From: Spirochaetaceae bacterium
GTDB taxonomy: Bacteria > Spirochaetota > Leptospiria > Leptospirales > Leptonemataceae
Direction of reading: 5' to 3'
Assembly (NCBI GenBank): GCA_002729885.1
Contig: PBUB01000003.1
Coordinates: 1 to 43,074 of the forward strand
DNA length: 43,074 bases
This document shows positions 16,529 to 25,692 of the stretch, piece after piece. The notes under the pieces are model-generated. The model saw only the letters and a program-made list of their open reading frames with translations, ran no database searches and was not told the DNA's origin. The position numbers and the translations under genes are program-made. Numbering within the stretch: position 1 is the first letter of the stretch; the number at the start of each line of letters is the position of its first letter.

Positions 16529-17380
16529 TCAGCTGGATCCGTATTTATCACGAAGCTTCAATCCTCGATGCTGAAAGAATTGATGATACTGCATCACCGG
16601 ATCCCGTCTGCCACAGCACAGCCCTGGTCTGCGAGCACCGGGCGGACTGAGCACTATACCTGTTCCGGTATCCGGTCGAATAATCAATCCGCCGGAGGCC
16701 TCAATTAATGCCAGGCCACCTGCAATGTCCCAGTCATTCTTTGGATAAAGACTTACAGTTAAATCATAGTCCGCCACAGAAACCAGGGCCAGCTTTCGGG
16801 CCACCGAGCCCTGGGGATGAATCTGTAGCTCATCCAACTGGTCCCGATAAAGCCCCCGGTCCCATTCCGTTCTGCTTACACAGATACGAGACTGGCGTAG
16901 ATCTACAGCGCTTTTATCCAGGAATCGTTTCTCCGATTGCAGCTGCGAATCCATATCATACACGGATACACCGGAACTTCCGCTCATCATTATGCGAGGC
17001 TCGGCAGGCAGAGACACCGCGCCCCATACAGCCCGGCCATTCTGAACAAGACCAACAGATATGGAAAACTCACCGTTCTTATCTATGAATTCCCTGGTTC
17101 CATCGATGGGATCTACTACCCAGAGCAATTCCTTGCTGGCCAGGGCATGTAGATCTTTTTCAGATTCTTCGGAAAGCCATCCTGCTTCCGGGAGTAACTC
17201 GCCCAGTCTGTGTTCCAGTATTTGATTGGCCTGGATATCTGCCCGGGTTACAGGCTCTTTCTCATCTTTGTAGCGAATCTGCGGATCGTTAGAAGCGTAG
17301 ATTTCCAGCACCGCTCGAGTTGCTTCTCGCATGGCCTCAAGAGCGGCGGACTGAAAATCAGGGGTGGGTAGAAAGCTCAA
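16529..17380 (-). CDS. cysQ: CysQ-like 3'(2'),5'-bisphosphate nucleotidase / inositol monophosphatase family
   Basis: A 283-aa Mg2+/Li+-sensitive phosphatase fold. Metal-binding residues are visible: Asp47 (TRAD), Glu71 in WLSEES, Asp90-Pro-Ile-Asp93-Gly-Thr in WVVDPIDGTREF, and Asp217 in WDIAGG. These are all the elements of the IMPase superfamily. The DPIDGTREFI wording and spacing favour CysQ, which removes the 3' phosphate from PAP formed in sulfate assimilation, over inositol monophosphatase, but the substrate is an inference. The annotated start is TTG at 17380 with no obvious ribosome binding site; the true start could be elsewhere near it. It follows the small secreted protein after 18 bases. 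Confidence 0.85.
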   Translation of the reverse strand: MSFLPTPDFQSAALEAMREATRAVLEIYASNDPQIRYKDEKEPVTRADIQANQILEHRLGELLPEAGWLSEESEKDLHALASKELLWVVDPIDGTREFIDKNGEFSISVGLVQNGRAVWGAVSLPAEPRIMMSGSSGVSVYDMDSQLQSEKRFLDKSAVDLRQSRICVSRTEWDRGLYRDQLDELQIHPQGSVARKLALVSVADYDLTVSLYPKNDWDIAGGLALIEASGGLIIRPDTGTGIVLSPPGARRPGLCCGRRDPVMQYHQFFQHRGLKLRDKYGSS

Positions 17381-17398
17381 GTCAGCAATGGCACTGCA

Positions 17399-17824
17399 TC
17401 AAGGATTCGCAGGTTGATCTTGATGGTCTGCGTCGAAGTTCTCATCCATAATCAGAAATTTCTCATAGGCAGGGGCCAGAACAAATCTCTCCGGATCGCG
17501 CACAAAATCATATCTCACAATGAAGGATTTGTACTTCACATAGTAGGTATTGGTGGATTCGAATTTCTCGTAGGACAGGTTTTCGATCTTCAGATCGTTC
17601 AGATATTTATCTCTGGTGTGAAAGAACCTTCGAGTAATGGAGACCCTCATGGCGCGAAGCAGATTATCCTGCAATTGCGCTTCCAGCACCTTGGGATCTG
17701 CCTGTCTGGTGCGGATGGCTTCTTCCACCGCGCGAAATTCGTTTACAATGCCCTGCTGCTGCTCGGCCACCAGAGGCCCTCCCACAAACATGGCAGCTAA
17801 AAATAGAACTATTAGGCGACGCAT
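17399..17824 (-). CDS. Small secreted protein, unknown function
   Basis: A 141-aa protein with a typical Sec signal peptide: MRR, a hydrophobic core (IVLFLAAMFVGG) and a probable cleavage after LVA at about residue 20. The mature part is polar; the middle contains an aromatic-rich stretch (NTYYVKYKSFIVRYDFVRD, about 92-110). I do not recognise a family. ATG 17824 is preceded by GGAGA about four bases upstream. It sits between pcrA and the CysQ-like gene, and a structured leader lies just upstream. Confidence 0.65.
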   Translation of the reverse strand: MRRLIVLFLAAMFVGGPLVAEQQQGIVNEFRAVEEAIRTRQADPKVLEAQLQDNLLRAMRVSITRRFFHTRDKYLNDLKIENLSYEKFESTNTYYVKYKSFIVRYDFVRDPERFVLAPAYEKFLIMDENFDADHQDQPANP

Positions 17825-17852
17825 TTTTCTCTCCGTTGACCAGCTACTGTCC

Positions 17853-17892
17853 CAAATCGGCCTCCAGGGCCAGATTTGCCTGTTTTCACAGG
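17853..17892 (-). promoter_or_regulatory. Two abutting hairpins in the leader of the small secreted protein
   Basis: On the minus strand, a hairpin with stem CCTGT/ACAGG and loop GAAA (17879-17892) is followed directly by a second one with arms CAAATC-T-GGCC and GGCC-GATTTG (17853-17878), ten base pairs with one bulged T and a five-base loop. They end 28 bases before the ATG at 17824, and the GGAGA ribosome binding site lies outside the stems. No poly-U tract follows, so a terminator is unlikely. Whether the structure is functional is an inference. Confidence 0.45.
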
Positions 17893-18091
17893 AAGCTGAA
17901 CTGGGCTGGTAAGTACATCGGGTTTCAGCACCCCCATATTAATGGAATGGCTGGCTTTTTTCCAGTGAAATATAGAAGGAAAATGCCCGGGAACCCGAAT
18001 TCAGCCCCTACCCCGGGTGGGTTTTCGCCGCCATCCGGCCAACACGGAATTAGTCCGGGAGGGAGTACCAAGCCTCAAAGGTGGCTTCTGT

Positions 18092-20275
18092 TTAATCTTC
18101 GAGGATTTCCAGAGGTGTGTAGTTAGAAAGGAAGAGCTTGGTACTTCCATCCGAGAAACGAATCTGGATCTTCTGGCCGGCCACGGTACTTTCGGTAACG
18201 ACGATCTCCCCGGTACCATACTTGCTGTGCTTTACCCTCTGGCCCTGCTCGTAGCTGGCATTTCGCAGACCGCGCTCCGGAGGACGCACCCTGGCTCCGC
18301 CGGCCCGGGCCGAACCAGGTCCCAACGAGGCAGAAACCCTGCCAGAAGATTCCAGTCCAATCTCCTCTATGAATCTAGAAGGCATCCTGGGTTGCATGGA
18401 ACCGCCCATGCGACGAAAACGGCTATGACTTACATACAGTTCTTCCCTGGCCCTGGTAATCCCTACGTAAACCAGACGTCTTTCTTCTTCAATATTCCCT
18501 TCGTCCAGGGAGAGCTGATGTGGCAGCAATCCTTCTTCCATACCGGTTAGAAAGACTACAGGAAATTCCAGGCCCTTGGCATTGTGAAGAGTCATCAAAT
18601 GGATGCACTGGCTACGATCCTCTGGAGTATTCGGATTGGTTTCGGAAGTCAGCAGGGTCACATTCTGCAAGAATCCAGACAGATCCGGGTTCTCCTCTCT
18701 CTGTTCATAGTCCTGCACAGATGAAATTAGTTCTGAAACGTTCTCCAGCCGCGACACTGCCTCCGGATCCGAATCCTGGGAAAAGAATTCCTTTAATCCG
18801 GAAGCTTCATACACAGACTGCGCCACCAGCGAAGGAAGCTGGCTTTGAGCCATAGCCCTCCACTGTTCAAACTGATGGAATAGCTCTTCCAGAGTGCTGG
18901 CAGGTCGAAATCGAGGAAGCTCGCTTGCCCGGCCCATAGCTTCATATAAACTCAGTCCGTTCTGATAGGCAAATGCCTGGAGCTTCTCCACACTTCGATC
19001 ACCCACAGAGCGGGCCGGAACATTGATGATTCTCTCCAGAGAAATGGCATCCTCCGGATTTACGATTACGTTCAAATAGGCCAGAATGTCTTTAACTTCC
19101 TTTCGATCAAAGAAGCGAAACCCTCCATAGAGCACATACGGCAAGCTTTGTTGGTTCAATACCTGCTCAAACACACGGGACTGTGCATTGGTTCGGTAAA
19201 AGATGGCAAAATCAGAAAGCTTTCTTCCCTGGCTTCGAAGTGTCTGAATTCGGCTGATTACAGCTTCTGCCTCTTCGAATTCAGAATCATAGATATGATA
19301 ACGCAAATCTTCGCCGGAGTCCCGGGAAGTAAACAGAGTCTTCTCTCTTCTTTGCTTGTTGTTGGCAATTACCCGGGAGGCAGCCTTGAGGATGATTGGC
19401 GTACTTCTGTAATTCTCTTCTAGCTTCAGAATCTTCGCTTCCGGATAATCGGATTCAAAGCTAAGAATGTTTGTAATATCTGCTCCTCTCCAGGAATAGA
19501 TGGCCTGATCATCGTCGCCAACCACTACTATATTTCTGTGTTTTTCTGCTATGATCTTTCCCAGGATGTACTGGCCATGATTGGTATCCTGATACTCATC
19601 GATTAGAAAGTGCTGCCAGAAATCCTGATAATGATTGCGAATCTCTTCATTTGTCTGCAGCAGCCTTACCGATTCGTATAGAAGATCCGAAAAGTCCACA
19701 GCATGGTTTTGACGCATGCGAAGTTTGTATTCTCTATATACCTGCTGAGCTGCTTCTTCGTAAGGATCTGTAGCTCTGGGAAGCTCATCCGGCGAAAGCA
19801 ATCGGTCCCGGTAACCTTCCATCCGCGAAAGCACTGCTTCAGGGCGCATAAAGTCTTTGGCGATCTTCTTTTCTTTGAGAATTGTCTTTACCAGACTCTT
19901 CTGGGCCGCCGAATCGTAGATGGAAAATCCGCTCTTTAGATCCAGAAGACTGTAATGATTTCGGATGATATATAGACCCAGGGAATGGAATGTGCGAATG
20001 TGCACCCTGTCAGCCATAGGACCAATGAGTGCTTCCAGTCTGGTTCGCATTTCCTGGGCTGCCTTGTTGGTAAACGTAACTGCAGCTATTCTATAGGGAT
20101 TCACTCCCTTTACCCGGCATAAATAGGCAATTCTATGAGTGATAACTCGAGTCTTTCCAGAACCAGCACCGGCCAGAATCAATAGTGGTCCGTCGCCATG
20201 ACGTACCGCTTCTGTCTGAACCTGGTTCAGTCCATCCAGAAACTCCCGTTCCAGTGTATTTTGAAAATCCGACAA
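18092..20275 (-). CDS. pcrA: UvrD/PcrA-family ATP-dependent 3'-5' DNA helicase
   Basis: A 727-aa superfamily 1A helicase. Walker A AGAGSGKT is at about residues 35-42, followed by AVTFTNKAAQEM (motif Ia); LIDEYQDTN is the Walker B motif near 225, GDDDQAIYSWRGA motif III near 255, LEENYRSTP motif IV near 285, and the LMTLHNAKGLEFPVVF and YVGITRAREEL motifs lie at the C-terminal end of the core. The final 60 residues form the small Tudor-like RNA-polymerase-binding region seen in PcrA (GQRVKHSKYGTGEI). It unwinds DNA in repair and displaces bound proteins. The start is TTG at 20275 with a strong AGGAG seven bases upstream. Confidence 0.95.
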   Translation of the reverse strand: MSDFQNTLEREFLDGLNQVQTEAVRHGDGPLLILAGAGSGKTRVITHRIAYLCRVKGVNPYRIAAVTFTNKAAQEMRTRLEALIGPMADRVHIRTFHSLGLYIIRNHYSLLDLKSGFSIYDSAAQKSLVKTILKEKKIAKDFMRPEAVLSRMEGYRDRLLSPDELPRATDPYEEAAQQVYREYKLRMRQNHAVDFSDLLYESVRLLQTNEEIRNHYQDFWQHFLIDEYQDTNHGQYILGKIIAEKHRNIVVVGDDDQAIYSWRGADITNILSFESDYPEAKILKLEENYRSTPIILKAASRVIANNKQRREKTLFTSRDSGEDLRYHIYDSEFEEAEAVISRIQTLRSQGRKLSDFAIFYRTNAQSRVFEQVLNQQSLPYVLYGGFRFFDRKEVKDILAYLNVIVNPEDAISLERIINVPARSVGDRSVEKLQAFAYQNGLSLYEAMGRASELPRFRPASTLEELFHQFEQWRAMAQSQLPSLVAQSVYEASGLKEFFSQDSDPEAVSRLENVSELISSVQDYEQREENPDLSGFLQNVTLLTSETNPNTPEDRSQCIHLMTLHNAKGLEFPVVFLTGMEEGLLPHQLSLDEGNIEEERRLVYVGITRAREELYVSHSRFRRMGGSMQPRMPSRFIEEIGLESSGRVSASLGPGSARAGGARVRPPERGLRNASYEQGQRVKHSKYGTGEIVVTESTVAGQKIQIRFSDGSTKLFLSNYTPLEILED

Positions 20276-20360
20276 ACTATTACTCCTGGTCTTTCAGGCC
20301 ATGGCCAGACTGGCAGCTCCCGTGGCTCAGTAAAGACTTCCGGGCCCAAAATGCAATATG

Positions 20361-21899
20361 TCATGCCCGGCCCGCGAAGGCAACCAACTCATCCGGACCC
20401 AGATCCATGGATTGTAGCTGCGGTAGCTCGGTTAAAAAATGGGGTAGCTTCACCGGTTTCTCGAAATCAACGGAAATGAGATTTTCCTTTCTGCGCAGCC
20501 AGTAAAACCGGTCATCCGGCTGTAGTATGGTTTCCAGTGACCTGTGCAATCCAGCCCCACCTTCAATCAGTACGGTGTTCAGACCCAGCTCCGCCAGATT
20601 CTGCATCAGTGCAGATCCAAAGAAAGGATCCTTCAGAGCGGGTAAATCCCCTGGATGATGCTTTTTGCTGAGTGTCCAGAAGACAGGCTCTGGTCCTCCC
20701 TGTTCAAAACGCTGCCATTGTTTCGCCTGAAAAGCATCCAATTGCGATTTCTCCATTTGCCCTTCTGGCAGGAGAAAGATTCGTCTGGGCTGATGATCGA
20801 AATATGGATTCTGCATCTCTGCTTCATCTCCATACCTGAGCAGAGCTTCTATGAACGGGTCGGCGGACTGAAGATAGTGGGACGGAGAATTCGGAGAACT
20901 GCCAGCAACTTTCTGCGATTCCTTCCGAGATTCTGGCCCTGCGCTACCGCTTGCATTTGAGTCAAACGCGATACTTGAATTTGAATCCGAATTCGGGCGC
21001 GGATTTGATCTGGGATTCGCCTCAGAATCAAAATCACCGATGGAATCAGAGCGTTCCTTTTCTGATCCATCCAGATTCGGTGAAATCAGGTTTCTGGATT
21101 GTCCCGGGCCCGCCCCTTTTTGCCCTCCGGGTCTCCAGTCCAGGGTAGGCTCATCTGTTAACACCGTTCCGGGTCCTACAAGTACTGCATCCACCGCTCT
21201 TCGCAGAAGCTGCCCTGCATGAAGAGCGGCTGGACCGGAGATAGAAATTCTACGGCTTTTATCTCCCATGAGGCGATCCCCATCGCTGGCTGCTTTAAGA
21301 AAAAGCCTGGGTCTACCGTACTGAGTTCTATGAGCAAAGCTGGCAGGGAATAGTCCGTACAATCTGCGAAGACCGCTCAAGAAAGAAGAAAGCCCCGGAA
21401 GACGGCTCCTCCCTGGATGAGTTCTATGGTCTGCGGTCTTCGCATCGCCGCCAGCAAAAGGACCAGAGTTATCAGTTCTACCTGCTGCCCCCGGCACAAA
21501 GACCTCACGACCGCTCTGTTCCAGGAGGTGAATCCCCTCTCCGGCCAGGCTCGGGTCCAGTCCGCCCACATAAATATACTGCAGTTCCGGCATGGAGAGT
21601 ATGCGATCCACACAGGGAGGAGTTCTGCCGGTCTTGCTGCAGGGTTCCAGAGTGACGATTAAACTGTCCGGCGCTGAGCCATAGGCTTCGCGGTAGCGAT
21701 CCAGAGCCACAATCTCTGCATGTCTAGCCCCTGGAGGCTCGGTGGCTCCTGCGGTCCAGTGTTGGGGATTATTTGAGTCAAAGGCCAGGGCGGCCACCGT
21801 AGGATTCGGGGCCGTCCTGCCACAGGCAAGAATGGATTCTCTCAGTAGCTGCTCTAGATAGAGCGATGCAAATTCCGTTTCCAGCCAGCTATCATGCAT
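20361..21899 (-). CDS. ribD: Riboflavin biosynthesis deaminase/reductase RibD with a low-complexity insertion
   Basis: A 512-aa protein; RibD is usually about 360-400. The N-terminal deaminase has the zinc motifs GARHAE (His60, Glu62) and EPCSKTGRTPPC (Cys87, Cys96). The reductase domain shows GPGTVLTDEPTL (about 242-253) and a final VLIEGGAGLH (near 455). It would deaminate and then reduce the pyrimidine intermediate of riboflavin synthesis. Between about 258 and 346 a Ser/Asn/Asp-rich segment interrupts the reductase, and residues about 135-170 hold a second polar insertion between the domains. ATG 21899 overlaps the secF stop by eight bases; the longer frame from 21956 would overlap secF more and is less likely. 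Confidence 0.88.
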   Translation of the reverse strand: MHDSWLETEFASLYLEQLLRESILACGRTAPNPTVAALAFDSNNPQHWTAGATEPPGARHAEIVALDRYREAYGSAPDSLIVTLEPCSKTGRTPPCVDRILSMPELQYIYVGGLDPSLAGEGIHLLEQSGREVFVPGAAGRTDNSGPFAGGDAKTADHRTHPGRSRLPGLSSFLSGLRRLYGLFPASFAHRTQYGRPRLFLKAASDGDRLMGDKSRRISISGPAALHAGQLLRRAVDAVLVGPGTVLTDEPTLDWRPGGQKGAGPGQSRNLISPNLDGSEKERSDSIGDFDSEANPRSNPRPNSDSNSSIAFDSNASGSAGPESRKESQKVAGSSPNSPSHYLQSADPFIEALLRYGDEAEMQNPYFDHQPRRIFLLPEGQMEKSQLDAFQAKQWQRFEQGGPEPVFWTLSKKHHPGDLPALKDPFFGSALMQNLAELGLNTVLIEGGAGLHRSLETILQPDDRFYWLRRKENLISVDFEKPVKLPHFLTELPQLQSMDLGPDELVAFAGRA

Positions 21900-22878
21900 T
21901 CGCCTTCCTGAATTTCTTGCGAAAGCCTGTATAGACCTGCACAAGGTGAGAGGCAATAAAGATAGAGGAATAGGTTCCGATCAAGATACCAAACAGAATG
22001 ATATAAGCAAAATCTACCAAACTGGTTGCTCCACCCACAATCAAGGCCACTACTGCAATGAGGGTCAGAAGCGATGTCAGAATGGTTCTGGACATGGTCT
22101 GGGTAATGGCCTCATCCATAATGGCCGGCTGCGCGGCCTGATTGATATCGTCGATGTTGGCTCGAATGCGGTCAAAGATTACGATGGTGTCATTAATCGA
22201 GTAACCCAGTACGGTGAGCACAGCAGCCACTACCGGAACAGAAGGTTCGATGCGCATTACCCCGATGAATCCCAGCGTAAAGATCAGATCATGGACCAGG
22301 GCAGCGGAAGCTCCCAGGGCAAAGGGAAAATCAAAGCGAAAGGTTAGATAGACCCCTATCAAGCCAATAGCCCAGCCCAGACTCCAGAGTGCCGTTTCAA
22401 ACAGCTCCTGACCATAGCTGGGAGAAATAGCAGCCTTGGAAATAACGCTTTCCACCCCTATTTTCAGCTCAGGCAAAATCAGTTTTTCAATTTCCCCTGG
22501 AACGGTGCGGGTTTCTTTGCGAGCAGGCTCTCGACCTTCTTTTGCGTCGAGCTCGGCCTGTTCATCCTGCTTCTTTTCGAATTCCTTGATCTGATTTTTG
22601 ATCTTATCTCGAACGTCGGGACCGAATTCCAGGTCATACTGGTTTCGCTTCGCATCTACGATTCTTGCAGAAGCCCCGGGCAGACCGGCTTTTTCGGCGG
22701 CCTGCAGGAGATCATCACGATCCATATCCGCCGGCAATTGAATGGTCAATCGAACCCCACCATTGAATGAAATGGACCGTTCGAAGCCACCAAAATGGCC
22801 ATAGGTTACGGCAAACAGTGCAACAATGCCTATTAATGACAGAACAAAGAATAGATTCTTAAAACGGGAGAATTTCAT
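21892..22878 (-). CDS. secF: Protein translocase subunit SecF
   Basis: A 328-aa inner-membrane protein with six predicted helices: one N-terminal (about 7-25), a periplasmic domain (about 30-150), then five helices. The SecF motif GYSINDTIVIFDRIR is at about residues 225-240, near the middle of the helical half. The periplasmic part includes a Glu/Lys-rich charged stretch (about 85-125). SecF with SecD uses the proton gradient to pull exported proteins across the membrane after SecA/SecYEG action. It starts inside the stop of secD (ATGA overlap). Confidence 0.96.
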   Translation of the reverse strand: MKFSRFKNLFFVLSLIGIVALFAVTYGHFGGFERSISFNGGVRLTIQLPADMDRDDLLQAAEKAGLPGASARIVDAKRNQYDLEFGPDVRDKIKNQIKEFEKKQDEQAELDAKEGREPARKETRTVPGEIEKLILPELKIGVESVISKAAISPSYGQELFETALWSLGWAIGLIGVYLTFRFDFPFALGASAALVHDLIFTLGFIGVMRIEPSVPVVAAVLTVLGYSINDTIVIFDRIRANIDDINQAAQPAIMDEAITQTMSRTILTSLLTLIAVVALIVGGATSLVDFAYIILFGILIGTYSSIFIASHLVQVYTGFRKKFRKANA

Positions 22879-24788
22879 GCTGTTTTCTTCCTCCAGTAAC
22901 CGATGGAAAGGTTCTGGACCTTAAAGTATTTCAGGGCTACATCAAAGAGCAGTCTGGAAACATAGAGTGCTGTAAACATTGAGCTTACGATTCCAAAGAA
23001 AAGCACAATGGCAAAACCCTTGATGGCTCCATCGCCTTCGTAGTATAGAATGATGGATGCAATCAATGTGGTGACGTTCGCATCCAGAATGGTCCAGAAA
23101 GAGGCATCAAACCCGGAATCAATGGCCACCGAAGCCGATTTGCCCGCCCTCAAATCCTCTTTGATTCTTTCAAAGATGAGGACGTTGGCATCCACGGCCA
23201 TACCGACAGTGAGAATGGCTCCTGCAAATCCGGGTAGAGTTAATGTAAATTCCATCAAACTTAGAATCCCGGCCATCAACACCAGATTGAGAAACAGTGC
23301 TACGAGAGCCACTATGCCTGTTAGCCGGTAATATAGCAGCATGAACAGGATAATCAGTGCAAATCCCAGAACTACTGAGAACACGCCCTTTTCGATGGAT
23401 TCCTGACCCAGGGTAGGCCCTACGTAGGAAACGCTGATTACATCCAGAGGTAGCGGAAGAGCACCTTCTCGAATTACGTTGGCTACTTCTTTCGCTTCCC
23501 TTTCGCCGAATTGACCGTTGATCACTCCGTTTCCAGTAGGAATTACCTGCTGAATAACGGGAGCCGACACCACTCGATCGCCCCATAGAACAGCCATTCG
23601 ATTACCGACATTGTTCTTCGTAATCTCGGTAAATTTCTCTGCACCTGTGGCTGTAAGCTGAAAGTTAATCTGGTAAAATGCCGTTTGTCCCAGGGATGCT
23701 CTGGCATTGGCCATATCGCCACCGTCCATAACGATAGGCCCCAGAACATAAAATGATCGAGGCAACATCTGGCCGGTGCCCTTGCCTCCGCGAGTCCAGT
23801 ATGTAAACAATCGCCCTTCCTGAGGAGTTAGATTGGCCTTTTTAGCCACTTCATCCATGATCTCCCGTACCAGCACCTCATCCGGCCTGGGACTTTGATA
23901 GATCTTGATAATTTCCTTCTTTTCCTCTGTGAGATCCATGTTCTGGATTCTCTCGGTGGCCTTATCGTTTACAATGCGATACTCTACAGTCACTGTATCT
24001 CGCACCCTTTCCAGAACTTCGGAACTGTTGGCCGCACCAGGCATATCCACCGCAATACTGTAAGAACCTGGTTGAATGCGAATCTCGGACTCAGTAAGTC
24101 CCTGAGCCACCAATCGTTTATCGATAATATCTCTGGCCTGTCGCAGTAGCTCCAGTTTTCTTTCTTCTGTAGGAGACAGTATATCTTCAATCTCTTCCAG
24201 CCGGGCTTCTGCGTTGGTCTTATCTTCGCCCTGGAGTTGACCGGTGCGAAGTTTGGTATTTAGATCGGCCACCACCGGGCTGTATTTCTCTTTCAGCTTG
24301 GCGATGTAGGTATCGTAATCCGCAACAAAGATAGCGCGCATACCACCCTGAAGGTCCAGACCAAGTTTAATGGTCAGAGGCTTGATGGCCTTATCGGTAA
24401 GGAATGCGAAGAATCCTTCCAGGGCATGGGGCTGGATTTCACTTCTTCGATCGTCCAGGAGTGCAGGATAGGCCTGCATGAGTTCATTGAACTCTGCGCT
24501 GGTAATGAACCTGGTCTGAAATACGCAATGACGACCTTCTGCCACTCCTTTGCGCGGTTCAAAATCGCACTTTGCATTGGGAAAGTACTGATGCAGACCG
24601 GTATCAGGATTGTTGAGGAATGCATCTACTTTGCTCTTTTCTACCTCAACTCGGGTGCCATCCTCGGTGCGATAGTATTCCAGGAAAACCAGAGAGATAT
24701 CTCGCACGGCGAGGTTGGGATAGAAAGCCAGGAAGAAAAATCCGGCTGTCAACAGGGTTACAATAGTTCTTTTGGGGATTCGATTCAT
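22875..24788 (-). CDS. secD: Protein translocase subunit SecD
   Basis: A 637-aa protein. The first helix spans about residues 8-25. The LDLQGGMRAIF element (D1 motif) is near residue 145, the P1 region contains VEYRIVND near 270, and the second periplasmic part has FQLTATGAEKFTEIT near 375. The C-terminal five-helix block begins near 455, with GMAVDANVLIFERIKEDL near 530, a motif shared with SecF. The gene is preceded by GAGGA inside the end of the previous coding region. It works in the SecDF-YajC complex; the small protein between yajC and secD is an obvious candidate partner. Confidence 0.96.
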   Translation of the reverse strand: MNRIPKRTIVTLLTAGFFFLAFYPNLAVRDISLVFLEYYRTEDGTRVEVEKSKVDAFLNNPDTGLHQYFPNAKCDFEPRKGVAEGRHCVFQTRFITSAEFNELMQAYPALLDDRRSEIQPHALEGFFAFLTDKAIKPLTIKLGLDLQGGMRAIFVADYDTYIAKLKEKYSPVVADLNTKLRTGQLQGEDKTNAEARLEEIEDILSPTEERKLELLRQARDIIDKRLVAQGLTESEIRIQPGSYSIAVDMPGAANSSEVLERVRDTVTVEYRIVNDKATERIQNMDLTEEKKEIIKIYQSPRPDEVLVREIMDEVAKKANLTPQEGRLFTYWTRGGKGTGQMLPRSFYVLGPIVMDGGDMANARASLGQTAFYQINFQLTATGAEKFTEITKNNVGNRMAVLWGDRVVSAPVIQQVIPTGNGVINGQFGEREAKEVANVIREGALPLPLDVISVSYVGPTLGQESIEKGVFSVVLGFALIILFMLLYYRLTGIVALVALFLNLVLMAGILSLMEFTLTLPGFAGAILTVGMAVDANVLIFERIKEDLRAGKSASVAIDSGFDASFWTILDANVTTLIASIILYYEGDGAIKGFAIVLFFGIVSSMFTALYVSRLLFDVALKYFKVQNLSIGYWRKKTA

Positions 24789-24796
24789 AACTGGTC

Positions 24797-25189
24797 TTAT
24801 CCTCGCCGCTTGCCACCGGATCTGATTTGATAGATCACAAATAGAAGCACGATGCCGGCAAGAAGTAGTATGTTAATTACATTTCGATCGGCAAACATTT
24901 CGGTCCAGGAGCTATCGGAATCGGAATCCGAGCTTCCCGGATTCGTGGCTGGTTCAGTATCCGGAGTGGTATCCACCGGCCCGGCCTCCACTTCCAGGGA
25001 TTCGCTGGGTCCCTGTTCGTATCCTGGAATATATTGCTCGTACTGAGTGGGAAACTCCTGCACAATACCTTCTTTCCAGGTATCTGCCGGGGCTTCGGGG
25101 GCAGGTTCTGCCACCGGCTCCTCAGCCACTACGGTCTGGAATGCCAGACCGAGTGCGAAAGCAAAAAGAAACGTTTGTATTCTATGCAT
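24797..25189 (-). CDS. Small single-pass membrane protein in the yajC-secD operon, unknown function
   Basis: A 130-aa product. An N-terminal signal peptide (about 1-22, ending VVAEE) is followed by a Pro/Glu/Ala-rich and Asp/Ser-rich disordered extracytoplasmic region, a transmembrane helix (about 105-121, INILLLAGIVLLFVIYQI), and a short positive tail RSGGKRRG. The topology places the disordered part in the periplasm. I chose ATG 25189 because it begins the signal peptide; a start at 25276 would add 29 residues and overlap yajC. It lies 13 bases downstream of yajC and 8 bases before secD, so it is cotranscribed. I recognise no family. Confidence 0.7.
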   Translation of the reverse strand: MHRIQTFLFAFALGLAFQTVVAEEPVAEPAPEAPADTWKEGIVQEFPTQYEQYIPGYEQGPSESLEVEAGPVDTTPDTEPATNPGSSDSDSDSSWTEMFADRNVINILLLAGIVLLFVIYQIRSGGKRRG

Positions 25190-25202
25190 GGCTTTCCGGG
25201 CT

Positions 25203-25652
25203 CTATTTTTTTGCAGATTTCTTGCTGGCCTTCGGAAAGCGTTCGGTTTTTTCAGATTTGTCGGATCCATCGTCATTGGCCGGACTGGCGCTCTGATCTC
25301 TAACCGAGCCTATAGCGCTGCGAAGCACTTCAATGCGAGTGTTATCGCCCACTTTCAGAATGATGGAGTCAGAATCCGATTTGATACTGTGTACGCTTCC
25401 GATGATGCCGCCTGTAGTAATCACAGTGTCGCCCTTTTTGAGAGCTGCGAGCATTTCCTTTTTTTTCTTCTCTTCTTTTCTCTGAGGCCGAATGGCGAAG
25501 AAGTACATAAAAGCGAAAACAGCTACAATCATGATAAGAGTGGAGGACATTCCGCCGAAAGGACCGGAGGATTGCTCTCCTTTGGGGCCGGAGGCTTCAG
25601 GAGCCGGCGCCGGACTGGCTGTTTGCTGTGCGATAAAGGCCTGAGGGTTCAT
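25203..25652 (-). CDS. yajC: Preprotein translocase subunit YajC
   Basis: A 149-aa protein. A Pro/Ala/Gly-rich head (1-35) precedes a transmembrane helix (about 36-54) and the YajC signature FAIRPQRKEEKKKKEMLAALKKGD, followed by VITTGGIIGSV (about 75-85), typical of the family. The C-terminus is Lys/Ser-rich. YajC binds SecDF and is not essential in E. coli. ATG 25652 is preferred over an upstream TTG at 25703, which would overlap the trpD stop. The usual family length is about 110 residues, the extra being the flexible head and tail. Confidence 0.92.
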   Translation of the reverse strand: MNPQAFIAQQTASPAPAPEASGPKGEQSSGPFGGMSSTLIMIVAVFAFMYFFAIRPQRKEEKKKKEMLAALKKGDTVITTGGIIGSVHSIKSDSDSIILKVGDNTRIEVLRSAIGSVRDQSASPANDDGSDKSEKTERFPKASKKSAKK

Positions 25653-25692
25653 GGGGCTAAAGTCCGCCAATCGGGTCTGGTGGCAAGTAGAT

